A stretch of 64,000 nt of DNA from Ulva prolifera (Eukaryota; Chlorophyta; Ulvophyceae; Ulvales; Ulvaceae): the NCBI GenBank assembly GCA_023078555.1, contig JALAAN010000010.1:124001-188000 (forward strand), given 5' to 3'. The notes beneath the pieces are model-generated. The model was not told the DNA's origin. It searched no databases and saw only the letters and a list, made by a program, of their open reading frames with translations. Positions 1 through 9,500 of this stretch are shown in pieces (positions within the stretch are counted from its first letter, which is position 1; the number at the start of each line of letters is the position of its first letter). A program made the position numbers and the translations under genes.

Positions 1-848
1 TCCCGCCCCTCATGCAGAAATCCCGCGCCTCACAAAAACAGGTTCCCAACCTCACGTTAGGGGCTGAATCTTTGCACATGATACTCTCTATGTCACAGGA
101 ATGTGGTCTAGAAGTTTGGAGGCAATCAAGTGATAAGTCAGGGCAAGGGCTCCTATCAATGTTGAAATGGCAGCGCGCTCTCCCGCCACTCATGCAGAAA
201 TCTCGCCCTCACAAAAACAGGTTCCCAACCTCACGTTAGGGGCTGAATCTTTGCACATGATGCTCTCTATGTCAAAGGAATGTGGTCTAGAAGTTTGGAG
301 GCAATCAAGTGACAAGTCAGGGCAAGGGTTGCTATCAATGTTGAAATGGCAGCGCGCTCTCCCGCCCCTCATGCAGAAATCTCGCCCTCACAAAAACAGG
401 TTCCCAACCTCACGTTCGGGGCTGAATCTTTGCACATGATGCTCTCTATGTCAAAGGAATGTGGTGTAGAAGTTTGGAGGCAATCAAGTGATAAGTCAGG
501 GCAAGGGTTGCTATCAATGTTGAAAAGGCAGCGCGCTCTCCCGCCCCTCATGCAGAAATCCCGCGCCTCACAAAAACAGGTTCCCAACCTCACGTTTGGG
601 GCTGAATCTTTGCACATGATACTCTCTATGTCAAAGGAATGTCATGTAGAAGTTTGGAGGCAATCAAGTGATAAGTCAGGGCTAGGGCTGCTATCAATGT
701 TGAAATGGCAGCACGCTCTCCCGCCACTCATGCAGAAATCTCGCCCCCGCAAAAACAGGTTCCCAACCTCACTTTAGGGGCTGAATCTTTGCACATGATG
801 CTATCTATGTCAAATTAATGTGATGTGATGGTTTGGAGGCAATCAAGT
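1..848. repeat. Satellite array, segment left of the transposon
   Basis: About 4.7 monomers of the same satellite that fills the rest of the window. Measured from the conserved block GTTTGGAGGCAATCAAGT, copies start at 114, 293, 472, 652 and 831, so the steps are 179, 179, 180 and 179 bp. The 179-bp steps come from monomers reading tctcgccctcac or tctcgcccccgc where the 180-bp form reads cccgcgcctcac, one base fewer. The last monomer belongs to the divergent class (caaattaatgtgatgtga near 810) and carries a private T at 829 where other copies have G. Satellite homology stops after 848. The monomer at 643-652 has a private CATGTAGAAG in place of GGTGTAGAAG. Order and types of monomers match arrays further right, for example 7.1-7.6 kb, so the island lies inside the array and not at its natural edge. 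Confidence 0.97.
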
Positions 849-862
849 CACAGAGACTACAG
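849..862 (+). repeat. Putative 5' terminus of the CACTA element
   Basis: The first bases after the satellite break are CACAGAGACTACAG. CACTA elements start with CAC and make 3-bp target duplications. The 3 bp before the break are AGT (846-848), but the matching right-hand copy cannot be tested because the 3' end is gone. Without the opposite terminus the inverted repeat cannot be confirmed. Confidence 0.5.
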
Positions 863-873
863 CCTACTCTACT

Positions 874-900
874 CACCTGGGTGCGCTCTCTTCCCAGGTG
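874..900. repeat. Subterminal hairpin, 8-bp perfect arms
   Basis: CACCTGGG (874-881) is the exact reverse complement of CCCAGGTG (893-900), with an 11-nt loop. It lies 25 bp inside the element's left end. Its arms overlap two GTGCGC motifs (881-886 and 898-903). The position fits a subterminal transposase-binding region; this role is inferred. Confidence 0.6.
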
Positions 901-1061
901 CGCGAAGCGTGGGTGAGCGACACAGCAGCTTGGTCTGAAAGTGTCAAAATGGTGCTATGCTGGCAGGAGGGTGACTGTAGTGTGCTGTGTTGCTATTTTG
1001 GAGCTATGTGATGTCCACATCCCTCTAATCTGCGATGTTCTGGTGGCTAGTAAGTTGACTT

Positions 1062-1083
1062 TGCGCACCATCGCAGGTGCGCA
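1062..1083. repeat. Second hairpin, 8-bp perfect arms
   Basis: TGCGCACC (1062-1069) pairs exactly with GGTGCGCA (1076-1083) across a 6-nt loop. It contains two of the GTGCGC motifs in opposite orientation and sits about 210 bp inside the left end of the element. Confidence 0.55.
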
Positions 1084-1177
1084 CGGTGCACGGGTGAGCG
1101 GCCAACAGGTGGGGAGCGTGGCAAGGGTCGTGTAACCTTGCGTGTGTGTTTACATGCGGATCAAGCAATGTCTTTAG

Positions 1178-1185
1178 ATATATAT
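1178..1185 (+). promoter_or_regulatory. Possible TATA box of the transposase gene
   Basis: The sequence tagatatatatgcg contains ATATATAT at 1178-1185, an AT-only run in otherwise GC-rich DNA, about 760 bp before the proposed ATG (1945). A leader of that length would be long, possibly with a 5' UTR intron. The only support is the motif and its position. Confidence 0.25.
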
Positions 1186-1304
1186 GCGAGCGCCTGGTCG
1201 GCTTGAAGTTAAAATTTATTGCAGCTGGTGAGTTTTGAGCTGGAGGGCGAGCTCACCGGGTGGGCGCGCGGCCCTGCGTGGTGTGCAGAGCTGGGTGCGC
1301 GCAC

Positions 1305-1944
1305 GTTGGGAAGTCTGCGTTGCCCGATGGACGTGATCCTGGAACTCCCCGCCTTAACAAGTCATGTATGCCGTCCCAACTCATATCCTTCGTGGGCCGG
1401 TTGTGGTTTGAATTCGCGTTGGTGCAAACGCCTCGGCACCAGTGTTCAGAGCGGTGCATCAAAGGTAGATGGACGGTGCGGTATGTTCGACTGCTTCGTA
1501 TCCGAGGCTCTCAACTTTATGAAGAAAGTATGAACCGTGGCAGTGCGTGCGCAAGCATGGGTTGTGCAATGTCATGCACTGGGTGCTGTATGATCGGGGT
1601 ACACTGCTTCTGGTGGCTCCGTTAGCTAGCTAGATTCTCCTTGCACGTGAGTTGACATGCCAGACATATGGCCTGTACATGTCGAGCCATTCAGCGGATC
1701 CGATCGTCTTGACCTGCTGTCTTCGGAAGGCATGCCACTGCTGCATGGGATGCACGCGTGTAATGGGCTCCCTCGTTGCTCGGCACGCTGCTGTATTTTG
1801 CCAATCGGCCACCGGCCTTAGTGCAGTGCGACGCGTGTCAGTCGGCATATGTATCATGCGTAAAAATTGTGTGGAGGACAACACAGACTCATCGTGCTGC
1901 TCGTGCTGATCCTCTTCGTTAGCGGGCGTCCCGTCGAGCGTAGG
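1305..1944 (+). other. Element DNA between the motif cluster and the ATG; no gene recognised
   Basis: About 640 bp of unique sequence. Open frames here are short (up to about 135 codons), lie in several frames on both strands and encode nothing I recognise. The longest, on the minus strand (1630-2040), overlaps the start of the transposase gene antisense and is best read as chance. A plus-strand frame at 1652-1909 is rich in cysteine but ends before the ATG. The stretch is most simply 5' flank and leader of the transposase gene; an upstream non-coding exon cannot be excluded, since ..gcgtag just before the ATG could be a splice acceptor. Confidence 0.45.
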
Positions 1945-2472
1945 ATGCAAGGGAAACGGGCCCGAGATTACTTCGTAGAACTGCCCTTTAATTGGTTCCA
2001 TTGCACATTCTGTGGGCTTCAGTTCAAGTATACCAAACATTTGTCAAGGCACCTCAATTCGCCTGGTCACCGAGACACAGTCGCCGCTGCATTAAGCTCT
2101 AGTAATCCAGTGTACCATCCACCGCCGGACCTTGTCACACGCCAAAGTTGTCGCTACTCCGTATCTGCTCCTCATGACGTCGATCGTGATGCTCGTCCAT
2201 TGCTAGATGGAGGGCCCGCTAGTCCCGGGCTTGCTTCAGGAAGCGATGTTGCAACGATCCCAATAGATCATTTGGATGTTGCAGTATACAACGATGACTT
2301 TGATGTTGACAGAGACGACCCCACGCTGGCGCCACCTAGGATTCCCCTGGTGGATGAGCCAACAGAGGGTGAAGAACGTGGTCCATTCGTCTGGGAGACA
2401 AATGACATCGAAGACTCCATGTCTCAGCTGAATCTCTCCCAATCTGCTGAGTCCCATGTTTACGCTTTTGCG

Positions 2473-2572
2473 GTGTGATCTACAGCTGCTCATGCTTGCG
2501 GACATGTTGTTCTCTCATCCCCCGTGGACATCAGACTGCGGAATCCATGTTGATCCACTCTTATCCATGCAG
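2473..2572 (+). other. Putative intron 1 of the transposase gene (100 bp)
   Basis: It starts GTGTGA and ends ATGCAG. The upstream exon is open in frame 1 and hits TGA at 2476-2478; the downstream helical region is open in frame 2. Removing 2473-2572 joins two complete codons (phase 0) and moves between these frames. The donor is weak, so another donor nearby, or a frameshift in a decayed copy, remains possible. Confidence 0.5.
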
Positions 2573-2973
2573 GACATAGGAGAGCTCATCGCTTTTGGGG
2601 AATCTGAGTGGCGTACACGTGGAGGTGTGGACGCAGATGCTGTATTGATGGCTGCTATGGATGCAGGATTGTATGTGTCTCCTGACCTTAGTATGGAGGT
2701 GCTGCGGGCCGAACTTGAGGCCCGGATGGAGGAACAGAGAGCACATCAATTGAATGACCACAGGCCTCCTCCTGTCCCCTATACCGTGAGATGGTACCAG
2801 GAAAACGCCCATGAGCTCATATCTGTTGAAAGCAATGTCACTGTCTTGCAAGCATGTTTTGTTCTGGCTGCCCTGAAGCTCCGTGGTGGGATGACGGGAC
2901 AATGTCTGGACAGCTTCTGTAAGCTCCTTTCTTTCGGTGGGTTATTAGGAGGGGATTGTAATAAGATGCCTAA

Positions 2974-3062
2974 GTACGCGCTATGCACCTGTCTTCCAAT
3001 GCAGTGATCGGTAGAACCTGTAGCAGTATCCTTGTCTATCACATCTCCGGGGTGTGCTGCAG
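2974..3062 (+). other. Putative intron 2 of the transposase gene (89 bp)
   Basis: It starts GTACGC and ends GCTGCAG. Splicing joins AA with A to make a lysine codon and turns KMPK-YAL into KMPKS, restoring the PKS motif that usually precedes the zinc ribbon in Tnp2 transposases. It also shifts from frame 2 to frame 1, in which the ribbon lies. Restoring both motif and frame makes this a good intron call. Confidence 0.65.
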
Positions 3063-3266
3063 ATCTCAACATATCGTCAATGGTGTGCTCTGCCTACAGA
3101 GCCCGGACATGTATGCCTGGGACATGTGTGATAATGGGCAGTGTCCCACTGTCTATGGGCCTCAATTGCCAACGACCGATAGATTGAGGAGGCAGGGCCA
3201 GAGGTGCGAAAGATGTGGCAATTTCCGGTATGTGAAACGGAATAATCAAGTAAAGGCAGCCCGTAG

Positions 3267-3335
3267 GTATGAAGCTCCACTACGACTGTAACAGAAAAGC
3301 ATGCTCATCTGCTTCATCGGTTCGGTGCGGTGCAG
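3267..3335 (+). other. Putative intron 3 of the transposase gene (69 bp)
   Basis: It starts GTATGA after AG (good donor) and ends GGTGCAG. It is phase 2 at both ends and divisible by three, and it removes the in-frame TAA at 3289-3291 together with a stretch that does not look like the family. After splicing, the zinc ribbon runs into AYILKLADVIRHLFG, the expected next block. Confidence 0.65.
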
Positions 3336-4851
3336 TGCATACATCCTAAAGCTAGCGGACGTTATTCGTCACTTGTTTGGAGTGGAAGCATTTGCCAAGT
3401 TCGCTGGCACCCGTACCCATGCTTTTCTTGACTCTGACTTTTACCAGCACTTGGACCACACCCACAACGGAGCCATATCTGCCCTTTCACCAGGCTCAGC
3501 AGGTCAAACGCGGGGAAACAACTCAAATGTTGCTTTGGGCGCTGCATCTCCTGCTTCTCCTTCCAGTATTGGTGCCTGTCCAACAACCGAGGTGCCTGAC
3601 TCTGTAAATGCAGATCCCATCGATGAGGTAATGACTGCAAACGGGGATACCATGACCTTGTTTTTTGCCCTGTTTGTGGATGGCGTGCAATTACATGCTC
3701 ACGGAAGGGCCACCACCACTGTCGTGGGAGTCAAGTGTCTTGATCTCCCGGGCTTCCTGTGTAACACAGATCTGGCCAGCTATCCGCTCGCGTTCATCGG
3801 CGGGAGTAAGGAGCCCACCAACATGTAGAAGTTTGGAGGCAATCAAGTGATAAGTCAGGGCTAGGGCTGCCATCAATGTTGAAATGGCAGCGTGCTCCCA
3901 TGCCACTCATGCAGAAATCCCGCGCCTCACAAAAACATGTTCCCAACATCACGTTAGGGGCTGAATCTTTGCACATGATGCTCTCTATGTCAAAGGAATG
4001 TGGTCTAGAAGTTTGGAGGCAATCAAGTGATAAGTCAGGGCTAGGGCTGCTATCAATGTTGAAATGGCAGCGTGCTCCCATGCCCCTCATGCAGAAATCT
4101 CGCCCTCACAAAAACAGGTTCCCAACCTCACGTTCGGGGCTGAATCTTTGCACATGATGCTCTCTATGTCAAAGGAATGTGGTGTAGAAGTTTGGAGGCA
4201 ATCAAGTGATAAGTCAGGGCTAGGGCTGCTATCAATGTTGAAATGGCAGCGCGCTCTCCCGCCACTCATGCAAAAATCCCGCGCCTCACAAAAACAGGTT
4301 CCCAACCTCACGTTAGGGGCTGAATCTTTGCACATGATGCTCTCTTTGTCAAAGGAATGTGGTCTAGAAGTTTGGAGGCAATCAAGTGATAAGTCAGGGC
4401 AAGGGTTGCTATCAATGTTGAAAAGGCAGCGCGCTCTCCCGCCCCTCATGCAGAAATCCCGCGCCTCACAAAAACAGGTTCCCAACCTCACGTTAGGGGC
4501 TGAATCTTTGCACAGGATGCTCTCTATGTCAAAGGAATGTGGTCTAGAAGTTTGGAGGCAATCAAGTGACAAGTCAGGGCAAGGGCTGCTATCAATGTTG
4601 AAATGGCAGCGCGCTCTCCCGCCACTCACGCAGAAATCCCGCGCTTCACAAAAACAGGTTCCCAACCTCACGTTAGGGGCTGAATCTTTGCACATGATAC
4701 TCTCTATGTCACAGGAATGTGGTCTAGAAGTTTGGAGGCAATCAAGTGATAAGTCAGGGCAAGGGCTCCTATCAATGTTGAAATGGCAGCGCGCTCTCCC
4801 GCCACTCATGCAGAAATCTCGCCCTCACAAAAACAGGTTCCCAACCTCACG

Positions 4852-6289
4852 TTAAGGGCTGAATCTTTGCACATGATGCTATCTATGTCAAATTAATGTG
4901 ATGTGAGGGTTTGGAGGCAATCAAGTGATAACTCAGGGCTAGGGCTGCTTTAAATGTTGAAATGGCAGCAAGCTCCCATGCCACTCATGCAGAAATCTCG
5001 CACCTCACAAAAACAGGTTCCCAACCTCACCTTAGGGGCTGAATCTTTGCACATGATGCTCTCTATGTCAAAGGAATGTGGTGTAGAAGTTTGGAGGCAA
5101 TCAAGTGATAAGTCAGGGCTAGGGCTGCTATCAATGATGAAATGGCAGCGCGCTCTCCCGCCACTCATGCAGAAATCCCGCGCCTCACAAAAACAGGTTC
5201 CCAACCTCACGTTAGGGCCTGAATCTTTGCACATGATGCTCTCTTTGTCAAAGGAATGTGGTCTAGAAATTTGGAGGCAATCAAGTGATAAGTCAGGGCT
5301 AGGGCTGCTATCAATGTTGAAATGTCAGCTGGCTCCCATGCCACTCATGCAAAAATCTCGCGCCTCACAAAAACATGTTCCCAACCTCATTTTTGAGGCT
5401 GAATCTTTGCACATGATGCTCTCTATGTCACAGGAATGTGGTCTAGAAGTTTGGAGGCAATCAAGTGACAAGTCAGGGCAAGGGCTCCTATCAATGTTGA
5501 AATGGCAGCGCGCTCTCCCGCCACTCATGCAGAAATCTCGCCCTCACAAAAACAGGTTCCCAACCTCACGTTAAGGGCTGAATCTTTGCACATGATGCTA
5601 TCTATGTCAAATTAATGTGATGTGAGGGTTTGGAGGCAATCAAGTGATAACTCAGGGCTAGGGCTGCTTTAAATGTTGAAATGGCAGCAAGCTCCCATGC
5701 CACTCATGCAGAAATCTCGCACCTCACAAAAACAGGTTCCCAACCTCACCTTAGGGGCTGAATCTTTGCACATGATGCTCTCTATGTCAAAGGAATGTGG
5801 TGTAGAAGTTTGGAGGCAATCAAGTGATAAGTCAGGGCTAGGGCTGCTATCAATGATGAAATGGCAGCGCGCTCTCCCGCCACTCATGCAGAAATCCCGC
5901 GCCTCACAAAAACAGGTTCCCAACCTCACGTTAGGGGCTGAATCTTTGCACATGATGCTCTCTTTGTCAAAGGAATGTGGTCTAGAAATTTGGAGGCAAT
6001 CAAGTGATAAGTCAGGGCTAGGGCTGCTATCAATGTTGAAATGGCAGCTGGCTCCCATGCCACTCATGCAAAAATCTCGCGCCTCACAAAAACATGTTCC
6101 CAACCTCATTTTTGAGGCTGAATCTTTGCACATGATGCTCTCTATGTCACAGGAATGTGGTCTAGAAGTTTGGAGGCAATCAAGTGACAAGTCAGGGCAA
6201 GGGCTGCTATCAATGTTGAAATGGCAGCGCGCTCTCCCGCCACACATGCAGAAATCCCGCGCCTCACAAAAACATGTTCCCAACATCAC
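4852..6289. repeat. Four-monomer higher-order repeat, two tandem copies (719 bp each)
   Basis: Both copies start at the private variant TTAAGGG (4852 and 5571) in place of TTAGGGG. Each holds the same four monomers in order: a divergent one joined to ggcagcaagctccc; one with tcaatgatgaaatgg; one with ggcagctggctccc (or tgtcagctgg) and catttttgaggctg; and one ordinary. The second copy differs in a few places, for example tggcagctgg at 6040-6050 versus tgtcagctgg in the first. Similar pairs 719 bp apart start at 12035, 19220, 30177, 35389 and 38445. Single TTAAGGG tags are at 44556 and 48867. Confidence 0.9.
4879..4957. repeat. Divergent half-monomer, example of a class seen about 58 times
   Basis: This stretch reads ctatctatgtcaaattaatg, tgatgtgagggtttgg, gtgataactcagg and ctgctttaaatg, where the ordinary monomer has ctctctatgtcaaaggaatg, tggtctagaagtttgg, gtgataagtcagg and ctgctatcaatg. 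It brings stops (TAA, TGA) into the open frames. By hand count the class occurs about 58 times. It is often spaced 359 bp apart (two monomers), for instance near 14408, 14767 and 15127. It is dense from 4.8 to 36.2 kb and sparse from 39.2 to 64 kb. Confidence 0.9.
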
Positions 6290-6574
6290 GTTAGGGGCTG
6301 AATCTTTGCACATGATGCTCTCTATGTCAAAGGAATGTGGTCTAGAAGTTTGGAGGCAATCAAGTGATAAGTCAGGGCTAGGGCGGCCATCAATGTTGAA
6401 ATGGCAGCGTGCTCCCATGCCACTCATGCAGAAATCCCGCGCCTCACAAAAACATGTTCACAACATCACGTTAGGGGCTGAATCTTTGCACATGATGCTC
6501 TCTATGTCAAAGGAATGTGGTCTAGAAGTTTGGAGGCAATCAAGTGATAAGTCAGGGCTAGGGCTGCTATCAAT

Positions 6575-9500
6575 GTTGAAATGGCAGCGTGCTCCCATGC
6601 CCCTCATGCAGAAATCTCGCCCTCACAAAAACAGGTTCCCAACCTCACGTTCGGGGCTGAATCTTTGCACATGATGCTCTCTATGTCAAAGGAATGTGGT
6701 GTAGAAGTTTGGAGGCAATCAAGTGATAAGTCAGGGCTAGGGCTGCTATCAATGTTGAAATGGCAGCGTGCTCCCATGCCCCTCATGCAGAAATCCCGCG
6801 CCTCACAAAAACATTTTCCCAACCTCACGTTAGGGGCTGAATCTTTGCACATGATGCTCTCTATGTCAAAGGAATGTGGTGTAGAAGTTTGGAGGCCATC
6901 AAGTGATAAGTCAGGGCAAGGGTTGCTATCAATTTTGAAAAGGCAGCGCGCTCTCCCGCCCCTCATGCAGAAATCCCGCGCCTCACAAAAACAGGTTCCC
7001 AACCTCACGTTAGGGGCTGAATCTTTGCACATGATACTCTCTATGTCACAGGAATGTGGTCTAGAAGTTTGGAGGCAATCAAGTGATAAGTCAGGGCAAG
7101 GGCTCCTATCAATGTTGAAATGGCAGCGCGCTCTCCCGCCACTCATGCAGAAATCTCGCCCTCACAAAAACAGGTTCCCAACCTCACGTTAGGGGCTGAA
7201 TCTTTGCACATGATGCTCTCTATGTCAAAGGAATGTGGTCTAGAAGTTTGGAGGCAATCAAGTGACAAGTCAGGGCAAGGGTTGCTATCAATGTTGAAAT
7301 GGCAGCGCGCTCTCCCGCCCCTCATGCAGAAATCTCGCCCTCACAAAAACAGGTTCCCAACCTCACGTTCGGGGCTGAATCTTTGCACATGATGCTCTCT
7401 ATGTCAAAGGAATGTGGTGTAGAATTTTGGAGGCAATCAAGTGATAAGTCAGGGCTAGGGCTGCTATCAATGTTGAAATGGCAGCACGCTCTCCCGCCAC
7501 TCATGCAGAAATCTCGCCCTCGCAAAAACAGGTTCCCAACCTCACGTTAGGGGCTGAATCTTTGCACATGATGCTATCTATGTCAAATTAATGTGATGTG
7601 AGGGTTTGGAGGCAATCAAGTGATAACTCAGGGCTAGGGCTGCTTTAAATGTTGAAATGGCAGCGTGCTCCCATGCCACTCATGCAGAAATCTCGCACCT
7701 CACAAAAACAGGTTCCCATCCTCACCTTAGGGGCTGAATCTTTGCACATGATGCTCTCTATGTCAAAGGAATGTGGTGTAGAAGTTTGGAGGCAATCAAG
7801 TGATAAGTCAGGGCTAGGGCTGCTATCAATGTTGAAATGGCAGCACGCTCTCCCGCCACTCATGCAGAAATCTCGCCCTCGCAAAAACAGGTTCCCAACC
7901 TCACGTTAGGGGCTGAATCTTTGCACATGATGCTATCTATGTCAAATTAATGTGATGTGAGGGTTTGGAGGCAATCAAGTGATAACTCAGGGCTAGGGCT
8001 GCTTTAAATGTTGAAATGGCAGCGTGCTCCCATGCCACTCATGCAGAAATCTCGCACCTCACAAAAACAGGTTCCCAACCTCACCTTAGGGGCTGAATCT
8101 TTGCACATGATGCTCTCTATGTCAAAGGAATGTGGTGTAGAAGTTTGGAGGCAATCAAGTGATAAGTCAGGGCTAGGGCTGCTATCAATGTTGAAATGGC
8201 AGCGCGCTCTCCCGCCACTCATGCAGAAATCCCGCGCCTCACAAAAACAGATTCCCAACCTCACGTTAGGGGCTGAATCTTTGCACATGATGCTCTCTTT
8301 GTCAAAGGAATGTGGTGTAGAAGTTTGGAGGCAATCAAGTGATAAGTCAGGGCTAGGGCTGCTTTAAATGTTGAAATGGCAGCGTGCTCCCATGCCCCTC
8401 ATGCAGAAATCTCGCCCTCACAAAAACAGGTTCCCAACCTCACGTTCGGGGCTGAATCTTTGCACATGATGCTCTCTATGTCAAAGGAATGTGGTGTAGA
8501 AGTTTGGAGGCAATCAAGTGATAAGTCAGGGCTAGGGCTGCTATCAATGTTGAGATGGCAGCGTGCTCCCATGCCCCTCATGCAGAAATCCCGCGCCTCA
8601 CAAAAACATTTTCCCAACCTCACGTTAGGGGCTGAATCTTTGCACATGATGCTCTCTATGTCAAAGGAATGTGGTGTAGAAGTTTGGAGGCCATCAAGTG
8701 ATAAGTCAGGGCAAGGGTTGCTATCAATTTTGAAAAGGCAGCGCGCTCTCCCGCCCCTCATGCAGAAATCCCGCGCCTCACAAAAACAGGTTCCCAACCT
8801 CACGTTAGGGGCTGAATCTTTGCACATGATACTCTCTATGTCACAGGAATGTGGTCTAGAAGTTTGGAGGCAATCAAGTGATAAGTCAGGGCAAGGGCTC
8901 CTATCAATGTTGAAATGGCAGCGCGCTCTCCCGCCACTCATGCAGAAATCTCGCCCTCACAAAAACAGGTTCCCAACCTCACGTTAGGGGCTGAATCTTT
9001 GCACATGATGCTCTCTATGTCAAAGGAATGTGGTCTAGAAGTTTGGAGGCAATCAAGTGACAAGTCAGGGCAAGGGTTGCTATCAATGTTGAAATGGCAG
9101 CGCGCTCTCCCGCCCCTCATGCAGAAATCTCGCCCTCACAAAAACAGGTTCCCAACCTCACGTTCGGGGCTGAATCTTTGCACATGATGCTCTCTATGTC
9201 AAAGGAATGTGGTGTAGAATTTTGGAGGCAATCAAGTGATAAGTCAGGGCTAGGGCTGCTATCAATGTTGAAATGGCAGCACGCTCTCCCGCCACTCATG
9301 CAGAAATCTCGCCCTCGCAAAAACAGGTTCCCAACCTCACGTTAGGGGCTGAATCTTTGCACATGATGCTATCTATGTCAAATTAATGTGATGTGAGGGT
9401 TTGGAGGCAATCAAGTGATAACTCAGGGCTAGGGCTGCTTTAAATGTTGAAATGGCAGCGTGCTCCCATGCCACTCATGCAGAAATCTCGCACCTCACAA

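Larger units (their letters stand above)
881..1304. repeat. Cluster of GTGCGC and GGGTGAGCG motifs (subterminal region)
   Basis: GTGCGC occurs at 881-886, 898-903, 1077-1082 and 1295-1300, and in reverse orientation at 1063-1068 and 1299-1304. The last pair makes the 10-bp palindrome GTGCGCGCAC (1295-1304). The 9-mer GGGTGAGCG is present twice, at 911-919 and 1092-1100. In En/Spm-type elements short motifs repeated in both orientations near the ends bind the element's own protein. The copies seen here are consistent with that, but the motif has not been tested against a background model, and the region is GC-rich. Confidence 0.4.
849..3824 (+). mobile_element. Truncated CACTA/En-Spm (Tnp2 family) DNA transposon
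   Basis: This is the only non-satellite DNA in the window, about 2.98 kb. The left edge is sharp: satellite is readable through caatcaagt (848), and the next bases are CACAGAGACTACAG, so the element starts with CAC as CACTA-superfamily ends do. Downstream are short direct and inverted motifs (881-1304) of the kind found in subterminal regions of such elements, and then a plus-strand gene with Tnp2 (Transposase_21-like) features. The right edge is inside the transposase gene: coding similarity runs to about 3825, where satellite resumes in mid-monomer. The 3' half of the gene and the 3' terminal inverted repeat are missing, so the copy cannot be autonomous. The family assignment rests on remembered motif patterns, not on a search. 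Inference: it inserted into the array and later lost its 3' part by deletion. Confidence 0.8.
1945..3828 (+). pseudogene. Tnp2-type CACTA transposase, N-terminal 541 residues, truncated
   Basis: The product would bind element ends and catalyse cut-and-paste transposition. Proposed exons are 1945-2472, 2573-2973, 3063-3266 and 3336-3828; all phases agree and give 541 codons, then TAG. The start is the first ATG of the frame, just before the zinc finger. Visible parts: a C2H2 finger (C20, C23, H36, H42; C-x2-C-x12-H-x5-H); an acidic linker; a helical segment with SNVTVLQ (263-269) leading to MPKS (308-311); a zinc ribbon C332/C337/C358/C361 followed by RY; LKLADVIRHLFG (382-393); a low-complexity linker; then FVDGVQ, with D493 as the likely first catalytic acid, and GGSKEP (533-538). 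These follow the order known for Tnp2 proteins. The remaining catalytic residues and the C-terminus are absent, because satellite DNA replaces them and supplies the stop. No frame-destroying lesion is needed if the introns are real, so the gene was probably intact until truncated. Exon borders are inferred without transcript data. Confidence 0.72.

Noticed and set aside
1652..1909. Cysteine-rich plus-strand frame upstream of the transposase as a small protein or extra zinc-binding exon
   Set aside because: The cysteine spacing fits no family I know and there is no splice support; chance in GC-rich DNA is sufficient.
1630..2040. Minus-strand frame of 136 codons as a gene
   Set aside because: It overlaps the plus-strand zinc-finger exon, shows no recognisable motif and is explained as an antisense shadow.
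3362..3640. Minus-strand and alternative plus-strand frames over exon 4
   Set aside because: They are shadows of the frame carrying the Tnp2 motifs and show no independent similarity.
831..3848. The repeated GTTTGGAGGCAATCAAGT on both sides of the island as a long target-site duplication
   Set aside because: This block is present in every monomer, so its presence on both sides is expected and not evidence of duplication by insertion.
4852..4860. TTAGGG / TTAGGGG in monomers as telomeric repeats
   Set aside because: It occurs once per ~180-bp unit as part of cacgttaggggctg, never as a tandem hexamer or heptamer.
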